DNA from: Candidatus Omnitrophota bacterium
GTDB lineage: Bacteria; Omnitrophota; Gorgyraeia; Duberdicusellales; 4484-171
Assembly (NCBI GenBank): GCA_016939345.1
Contig: JAFGHG010000136.1
Span: 1 to 10,106, forward strand
Direction of reading: 5' to 3'
Length of the DNA: 10,106 nucleotides
Part shown: in pieces, positions 6,218-10,106 of the stretch
How positions within the stretch are numbered: the stretch's first letter is position 1
How the letters are laid out: each line of letters starts with the position of its first letter
Program-made: the position numbers and the translations under genes
Notes under the pieces: model-generated
Seen by the model: only the letters and a program-made list of their open reading frames with translations
Databases searched by the model: none
Told to the model about the DNA's origin: nothing

Positions 6218-7924
6218 ATGACTGTTAAAGAAAAAATTTTACAATATATCCTGAAAAAAAAGAATGCCAACAAAGACCGTCTGGAAGAAATTTCCAAGGA
6301 AACTACAAGCTATAACGAGTTTAAGCGCCAGCTTGTCGAAAGCAACTTTATCGATGAAGAAGAGATACTTTTGATCCTTTCCAAGGAACTTAAGATACCC
6401 TTTCTTGACCTTAAAAAATATAAAGTCCCCATGAACAACCGGGATCTTTTGCCTCAAGAAGCAGCTTTTAAATACCGGGTTATACCCCTTTGCCGCATGG
6501 GTGATGTGCTTACTTTAGTCACAGCCAACCCTTTGGATGTTATAGCTAATGATGACATAAAAATAATAACTTCATCGGAGAAGATAGACCTGGTTCTTTC
6601 CCGTGAGGAAGATATCTCCAAGGTCCTGGGGACATTGTATAAGACAGTAGACGACATCACAAAATCCCTTGATGAACAGGAAGAGAGTTTTGATATTGAG
6701 GAGGTGGGCGAGAACAAGGAGGACCTGGAAAGCCTTATATCCGAAAGTAAGCGGCCGCCGATAGTAAGGGCTTTGGATCTGATCGTTTACAATGCCTTGA
6801 AAAAAAGGGCCTCTGATATCCATGTCGAGCCTTATGAAGACAAATTACTGGTTAAGTACAGAATAGACGGTGTGCTGATTGAGGATTTCAGTTTCCCCAA
6901 AAGAAACCAGGCAGCGGTAATTGCCCGTTTGAAAATCATCTCAAACTTAGATATTACCGATTCCCGGCTTCCTCAGGATGGGCGGTTTAAGGTAAAATTT
7001 GAAAATAGAGAGATAGATTTTAGAGTTTCAAGTCTTCCCACAAATTTCGGCGAAAAGTTTGTTTTAAGAGTCCTGGATAAAGAAAGCCTTTCGATTGGTT
7101 TAAAAAAATTAGGTTTTTCTGCCCGACCCCTTGAGCTTTTTGAACAGTCAATAAGGGCTCCTTTCGGCATTATTTTGGTAACCGGGCCGACCGGCTCAGG
7201 AAAATCAACAACACTCTATTCAATAATCAATCAGATAAATACACCTGAGAAAAATATCATCACCATTGAAGAACCTGTCGAGTATCACGTAGAGGGTATA
7301 ACCCAGATACAGGTTAATTCGGAAATAGGATTGACTTTTGCTTCAGGACTGCGTTCGGTGCTCAGGCAGTCTCCGGATATCATAATGGTTGGAGAAATAA
7401 GAGACGGTGAAACATCTGATATCGCCATCAAGGCTTCACTTACCGGAGAAATAATACTTTCTACCTTGCATACAAACAGTGCTGTTGGGGCGATTACACG
7501 CTTGCGCGATATGGGTACCGAATCCTTTCTTTTAGCTTCTTCTCTTGTGGCCTTAACAGCCCAGCGCCTGGTCAGGACACTTTGCCCCAGATGCCGGGAG
7601 AAGTATACCATAGAAGAGCACCTTATAGATACCCTGGGAATAAGAGAATTCTGCAAAGCTCATGGCGGCATAAAGGAATTCTACCGGGCAAAGGGTTGTT
7701 CCAACTGCAATCAGACCGGCTACAAAGGCAGGGTGGCGATACTAGAGATAATATCCATAGATGAGCACATAAAAGAGATGATAATCGAAGAGCGGCCAGA
7801 AGCCGAAATTGTAGAGTATGCCAAAAAGCATAGAGGTTTTAATACTTTGCAGGAGGACGGACTGATTAAATGCATGGAAGGAACCACCTCGATTGAAGAA
7901 GTTATAAGGGTGACTTCTGAATAG
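6218..7924 (+). CDS. pilB: PilB/GspE-type assembly ATPase, copy 2 (diverged)
   Basis: A 568-aa paralogue of the preceding ATPase. The MshEN part is eroded: a good second motif (35-58, FKRQLVESNFIDEEE) but a barely recognisable first (6-29). The PLDVIANDD subdomain (70-142) and an acidic linker (145-175) follow. The core has Walker A GPTGSGKST (323-331), Asp box ITIEEPVEY (348-356, with Glu for the first Asp), Walker B IIMVGEIRD (388-396), His box TGEIILSTLH (409-418, with Glu replacing the first His) and zinc cysteines C456/C459 and C494/C497. It is likely active, as the catalytic Glu and Walker motifs are intact. The divergence from copy 1 shows an old duplication rather than a recent one. 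The 122-base gap upstream carries an inverted repeat, and no good Shine-Dalgarno precedes ATG 6218. It could be an assembly ATPase for a second pilus state, or act in a mixed system with copy 1. The absence of PilT-type features argues against a retraction role. Confidence 0.92.
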   Translation: MTVKEKILQYILKKKNANKDRLEEISKETTSYNEFKRQLVESNFIDEEEILLILSKELKIPFLDLKKYKVPMNNRDLLPQEAAFKYRVIPLCRMGDVLTLVTANPLDVIANDDIKIITSSEKIDLVLSREEDISKVLGTLYKTVDDITKSLDEQEESFDIEEVGENKEDLESLISESKRPPIVRALDLIVYNALKKRASDIHVEPYEDKLLVKYRIDGVLIEDFSFPKRNQAAVIARLKIISNLDITDSRLPQDGRFKVKFENREIDFRVSSLPTNFGEKFVLRVLDKESLSIGLKKLGFSARPLELFEQSIRAPFGIILVTGPTGSGKSTTLYSIINQINTPEKNIITIEEPVEYHVEGITQIQVNSEIGLTFASGLRSVLRQSPDIIMVGEIRDGETSDIAIKASLTGEIILSTLHTNSAVGAITRLRDMGTESFLLASSLVALTAQRLVRTLCPRCREKYTIEEHLIDTLGIREFCKAHGGIKEFYRAKGCSNCNQTGYKGRVAILEIISIDEHIKEMIIEERPEAEIVEYAKKHRGFNTLQEDGLIKCMEGTTSIEEVIRVTSE

Positions 7925-8004
7925 CCATAGTTGTATTGTTTTTCGTTAATTGTTATAGGGTTGCGTAACTCGAAACGGGTAGCGTCAAGTGTTGTTCGTT
8001 TTTA

Positions 8005-8023
8005 TTAATAATACTTTTATTAA
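8005..8023 (+). repeat. AT-only hairpin TTAATAA / TTATTAA
   Basis: TTAATAA (8005-8011) pairs perfectly with TTATTAA (8017-8023) across a five-base loop (TACTT). It overlaps the palindrome TTATTAATAA at 8002-8011. With no G:C pairs it would be weak as an RNA terminator. Confidence 0.4.
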
Positions 8024-8040
8024 CCCAACCTTTAAACGTG

Positions 8041-8086
8041 TTACGATTCCTGCTAACAACCGATAAACATATTACGATTTACTGCT
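8041..8086 (+). repeat. 31-bp-spaced TTACGATT repeat upstream of pilC
   Basis: TTACGATT occurs at 8041-8048 and 8072-8079, 31 bases apart (about three helical turns). Each is followed by CTGCT (8050-8054 and 8082-8086). The second copy ends at the proposed -35 of the pilC promoter, a position typical of an activator site. Confidence 0.5.
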
Positions 8087-8113
8087 TGTAACTCGAAGAT
8101 AAATCTATATAAT
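8086..8113 (+). promoter_or_regulatory. Promoter for pilC, near-leaderless
   Basis: A consensus -10 TATAAT (8108-8113) with a -35-like TTGTAA (8086-8091, 4 of 6) at a 16-base spacer. Transcription would begin at about 8119-8121, which is at or next to ATG 8120, so the message may have no leader. No Shine-Dalgarno is seen. Confidence 0.6.
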
Positions 8114-8119
8114 TAAAGT

Positions 8120-9331
8120 ATGAAATATTTCTCATATGTAGTCAAGGATCAGAACGGTAAAGTCTTAAAAGGGGTCATAGAAGCCGAGGCCCAGGAAAAG
8201 GTCATAGCCCACTTTCATAAACAGGGTTATATTATCTTTTCTATAAGCGAATCAAAGAAGAAAAAGGTCTCCCAGAAAAAGGGAAAGGTCCATATTGAAG
8301 ACCTGGTTGTTTTTTCCCGCCAGTTTACTACCTTGATCGAATCAGGCATCCCGGTTGTCGAATGTCTTAGTATTTTAGAAGAACAGGTAGAAAACGCCTA
8401 TTTTAGAAAGGTGATTTCCGATGTCTTAAAAGATGTGCGTGAAGGTGCAGCTCTTTCTTCAGCCCTTAGTAAACATAAAGACGTTTTTCCTGAAATATAC
8501 TTAAGCATGGTAGAGGCAGCTGAGATTTCAGGAAACCTTCCGGCTATTCTGGACAGGGTCTCGGTTTATCTTGAGAAAAGTAATGCCCTTAGAAAAAAAG
8601 TAATCTCAGCCCTTTATTACCCGGTTGTAGTAATGCTTATGGCAGTGGGTATTACCGGATTTTTGTTGGTTAAGATAGTCCCGACATTTAAAGACATCTT
8701 TGCCGGATTAGGCAGAGCTTTGCCTTTGCCCACACAGATACTGATTAATATTTCCGATTTTTTGACCTCATTATGGGTAATCGTTGCTTTGGTCGGCGGA
8801 GGAGTAGTGGGCTCTATATTATTTGGCAAATTTGTGAGCACGCCTAAAGGCAAAAAGGCTTTCCACCGTTTTATTTTAATGCTTCCGGTATTCGGCGAAT
8901 TAATAAAAAGAATAGCAATAGCTAAATTTTCCCGCACCTTTGCCACTTTGGTAAAAAGCGGTGTTTCTATAGTCAAGTGTCTTGATATTGTAGGTAAGAC
9001 TTCAGGAAATAAGATAATCGAAGATGCTGTTTTTGCTTCTCAAAAATCAATACAGGAAGGCCAGCCGATCTCAGTTCCTTTGGGCAAAACCGGAGTTTTT
9101 CCGGTAATGGTGGTAAAGATGATAGCAGTAGGAGAGAAGAGCGGACGGCTTGAGGATATGCTTTCGAAAATAGCCGAGTTTTATGAAGAGCAAACCGATG
9201 CCATGGTAGCTGGTTTAGCCAGTCTTATCGAGCCTATTGTCATTGCTTTCCTAGGCATTGTTGTCGGAGGAATTGTAGTCGCCCTTTTTATGCCTATAAT
9301 AGGCATCACCCAGCACCTCACCGGGCATTAG
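8120..9331 (+). CDS. pilC: PilC/GspF inner-membrane platform protein
   Basis: A 403-aa polytopic protein that recruits the assembly ATPase and helps place pilins during assembly. MKYFSYVVKDQNGKVLKGVI at the N-terminus is the classic PilC/GspF opening. Two T2SSF domains cover about 64-189 and 267-391; the first contains FSRQFTTLIESGIPVVECL (65-83) and the second FSRTFATLVKSGVSIVKCL (270-288). Both also contain the Gly-Asn/Gly-Arg-Leu type motif: EISGNLPAILDRV (135-147) and EKSGRLEDMLSKI (339-351). Membrane helices lie at about 167-189, 214-236 and 370-392. Length is typical. It follows pilB-2 after 195 bases with its own promoter, and precedes the pilin after 286 bases. Confidence 0.94.
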   Translation: MKYFSYVVKDQNGKVLKGVIEAEAQEKVIAHFHKQGYIIFSISESKKKKVSQKKGKVHIEDLVVFSRQFTTLIESGIPVVECLSILEEQVENAYFRKVISDVLKDVREGAALSSALSKHKDVFPEIYLSMVEAAEISGNLPAILDRVSVYLEKSNALRKKVISALYYPVVVMLMAVGITGFLLVKIVPTFKDIFAGLGRALPLPTQILINISDFLTSLWVIVALVGGGVVGSILFGKFVSTPKGKKAFHRFILMLPVFGELIKRIAIAKFSRTFATLVKSGVSIVKCLDIVGKTSGNKIIEDAVFASQKSIQEGQPISVPLGKTGVFPVMVVKMIAVGEKSGRLEDMLSKIAEFYEEQTDAMVAGLASLIEPIVIAFLGIVVGGIVVALFMPIIGITQHLTGH

Positions 9332-9478
9332 TTTATAACTTAAAGAAAATAAGCAAATTGCAAATTTATCTTTTATCGGTTAAAAAGGCTGTTTAAAAAG
9401 AAAAAAATATAAAATATTTTAACATAACTGCTTGTTATACAATAGATTATAAAACTATTGCCTTAGTAAGTTTACTCG

Positions 9479-9507
9479 TTGACAGGTCTTTAAATAAATG
9501 TTATATT
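9479..9507 (+). promoter_or_regulatory. Near-consensus sigma70 promoter for the pilin
   Basis: A perfect -35 TTGACA (9479-9484), a 17-base spacer and -10 TATATT (9502-9507, 5 of 6). The start would be near 9514, giving a leader of about 104 bases. The 70 bases upstream are very AT-rich, as for an UP element. A second consensus -10 TATAAT (9529-9534) has no clear -35 and would give a leader of about 77 bases. A strong promoter fits an abundant major pilin. Confidence 0.75.
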
Positions 9508-9550
9508 TTAATTGGGCTTATATATTCTTATAATTAGTGATTGGAGTTCT

Positions 9551-9595
9551 TTGACAAAGGAGGTGAAAAGGCTGTAAACAAGGAACTTTGATCAA
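9551..9595 (+). ncRNA. Stem-loop in the pilin 5' leader
   Basis: TTGACAAAG (9551-9559) pairs with CTTTGATCAA (9586-9595) as nine base pairs with one bulged A (9591). The 26-base loop contains GAGGTGAAAAGG. The 5' arm covers part of an extra AAAGGAGGTG Shine-Dalgarno. Loop bases CAAGG (9579-9583) can also pair with CCTTG (9603-9607), which touches the real Shine-Dalgarno and would form a pseudoknot. It resembles no riboswitch I know and was found by eye only. Confidence 0.45.
9556..9565 (+). promoter_or_regulatory. Extra Shine-Dalgarno with no gene start after it
   Basis: AAAGGAGGTG is an ideal Shine-Dalgarno, yet it sits 52 bases before the pilin ATG and is followed by AAAAGGCTGTAA with no ATG at proper spacing. 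It may be a standby ribosome site, a remnant of an older start, or part of the leader structure. Confidence 0.6.
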
Positions 9596-9606
9596 TTCAA
9601 TCCCTT

Positions 9607-9613
9607 GGAGGTG
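9607..9613 (+). promoter_or_regulatory. Strong Shine-Dalgarno that sets the pilin start
   Basis: GGAGGTG ends 4 bases before ATG 9618. It supports this ATG, which gives a short basic leader MRKG, over the in-frame TTG at 9588. Confidence 0.85.
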
Positions 9614-9617
9614 TAGT

Positions 9618-10067
9618 ATGAGAAAAGGTTTTACTCTTGTTGAAATTATGATCGTAGTCGCTATCATTGCACTCTTATCCGCGATAGCTATCCCCAACCT
9701 CTTGAGAGCTCGCTCCAATGCCAACGAATCAAATGCAGCTGCTGCCATGCACACATTGGTTGCTGCCCAGGTCGCTTACAGGGCAACACATTCGAACTAT
9801 GCAACTTTAGCTTCTCTGGATGATGATGATCCGCCATATATTGATTCAACACTTGCCGGCGGAAACAAACAGGGCTATACATTTGCTACCGGCGGCGTAA
9901 CTCCTGCACAGTTCTATGCAACAGCCATACCTCAGACATTGACTCAGGGACACAGCTTCTATGTTGATGAAGACGGCGTTCTTTGCCGTTCAAATTCAAC
10001 CAATACCGGTGCTGAAACATCACATACCGGAAGCGGATGCCCGAGCAACTACGGCGAAGTACAGTAA
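9618..10067 (+). CDS. pilA: Type IV pilin / GspG-like major pilin
   Basis: A 149-aa prepilin with a short leader MRKG and cleavage before FTLVE (G4|F5), with Glu at mature +5 (E9). The hydrophobic helix runs 5-29 (IVVAIIALLSAIAIPNLLRA), followed by an amphipathic helix with ANESNAAAAMHTL (35-47), a pattern common in pilins of deep-branching Gram-negative-type bacteria. The globular part includes LDDDDPPYID (67-76) and the FYVDEDGVLCRS strand (114-125) usual near the pilin C-terminus. Two Cys (123, 141) could close a D-region-like disulfide loop. A near-consensus promoter, long leader and perfect Shine-Dalgarno suggest high expression, as for a major pilin. A GspG-type major pseudopilin is the main alternative. 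Confidence 0.9.
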   Translation: MRKGFTLVEIMIVVAIIALLSAIAIPNLLRARSNANESNAAAAMHTLVAAQVAYRATHSNYATLASLDDDDPPYIDSTLAGGNKQGYTFATGGVTPAQFYATAIPQTLTQGHSFYVDEDGVLCRSNSTNTGAETSHTGSGCPSNYGEVQ

Positions 10068-10093
10068 ACTGACTTAGGTTAAAATTAAGGGCG

Positions 10094-10106
10094 GTGGATT
10101 TTCCAC
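10094..10106 (+). terminator. Probable pilin terminator hairpin, cut by window end
   Basis: GTGGA (10094-10098) pairs with TCCAC (10102-10106) over a TTT loop, 27 bases after the pilin stop, preceded by GGGC (10090-10093 region). The window ends exactly at the hairpin arm. If the next bases were complementary to GGGC and followed by Ts, it would be an intrinsic terminator. Confidence 0.45.

Larger units (their letters stand above)
7965..8097 (+). repeat. Direct repeat GTAACTCGAA upstream of pilC
   Basis: The 10-mer GTAACTCGAA occurs at 7965-7974 and 8088-8097, each preceded by a TTG. The second copy overlaps the proposed -35 of the pilC promoter, so it could be an operator. Both copies lie within the 195-base gap between pilB-2 and pilC. 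Confidence 0.55.

Noticed and set aside
9563..9577. Leader mini-ORF GTG-AAA-AGG-CTG-TAA
   Set aside because: The GTG is inside the Shine-Dalgarno itself, so there is no valid spacing for translation.
9588..9617. TTG 9588 as pilin start
   Set aside because: It would put ten extra residues before the MRKG leader and ignore the perfect Shine-Dalgarno at 9607-9613.
9514..9617. Cyclic-di-GMP (GEMM) riboswitch in the pilin leader
   Set aside because: The hallmark CACGCACAGGGCAAACC-type core and tetraloop arms are absent.
9332..9617. Sigma54 promoter for the pilin, as in several other bacteria
   Set aside because: No TGGCAC-N5-TTGC-like pair was found, whereas a near-perfect TTGACA-N17-TATATT is present.

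Overview
The window is a type IV pilus / type II secretion-like locus, with every gene on the + strand. It carries two prepilin-type or pilus-tip-like proteins, a small membrane protein of unknown role, a sensor-like protein with a degraded GGDEF domain, a free-standing MshEN-type domain, two tandem PilB/GspE assembly ATPases, one PilC/GspF platform protein and a class III-type pilin. No mobile element, tRNA, rRNA or CRISPR array was seen. Coding sequence is moderately AT-rich and the gaps are strongly AT-rich. The pilin (FTLVE start, ~150 aa) and the gene mix resemble uncultured Gram-negative-type candidate phyla such as Omnitrophota (old OP3) or Elusimicrobiota. That placement is an impression from sequence style, not a search result.

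Layout. Bases 2-1933 are the end of a minor-pilin operon: a PilW-like prepilin cut by the window edge, then a PilX-like protein. A 175-aa membrane-anchored protein follows at 1971-2498. A good sigma70-type promoter at 2518-2546 starts the next block: a two-TM + GAF-like + degenerate GGDEF protein (2556-3872), a stand-alone MshEN domain (3886-4341), PilB-1 (4383-6095) and PilB-2 (6218-7924). A repeat-bearing gap (7925-8119) with its own promoter precedes pilC (8120-9331). A second long AT-rich gap (9332-9617) holds a near-consensus promoter and a structured ~100-nt leader before the pilin gene (9618-10067). The window ends inside what looks like the terminator hairpin of that gene.

How the parts work together. 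The PilB ATPases would sit at the cytoplasmic face of PilC and drive polymerisation of the pilin. The PilW- and PilX-like proteins would form a minor-pilin tip complex. The inserted GAF/GGDEF-like and MshEN proteins suggest a cyclic-di-GMP-type signalling layer, but the visible key residues are eroded: GGDEF reads GPSAF, and the RLG of the MshEN motif is lost in all three copies. The set may therefore work by protein-protein contact, or bind a different ligand.

The points most worth a second look are the degenerate GGDEF plus triple MshEN arrangement, the tandem diverged ATPases, the contrast between near-leaderless machinery genes and the strong-SD pilin, the structured pilin leader with an extra unused Shine-Dalgarno, and a duplicated C-terminal coding motif that straddles the stop codon of the PilX-like gene.
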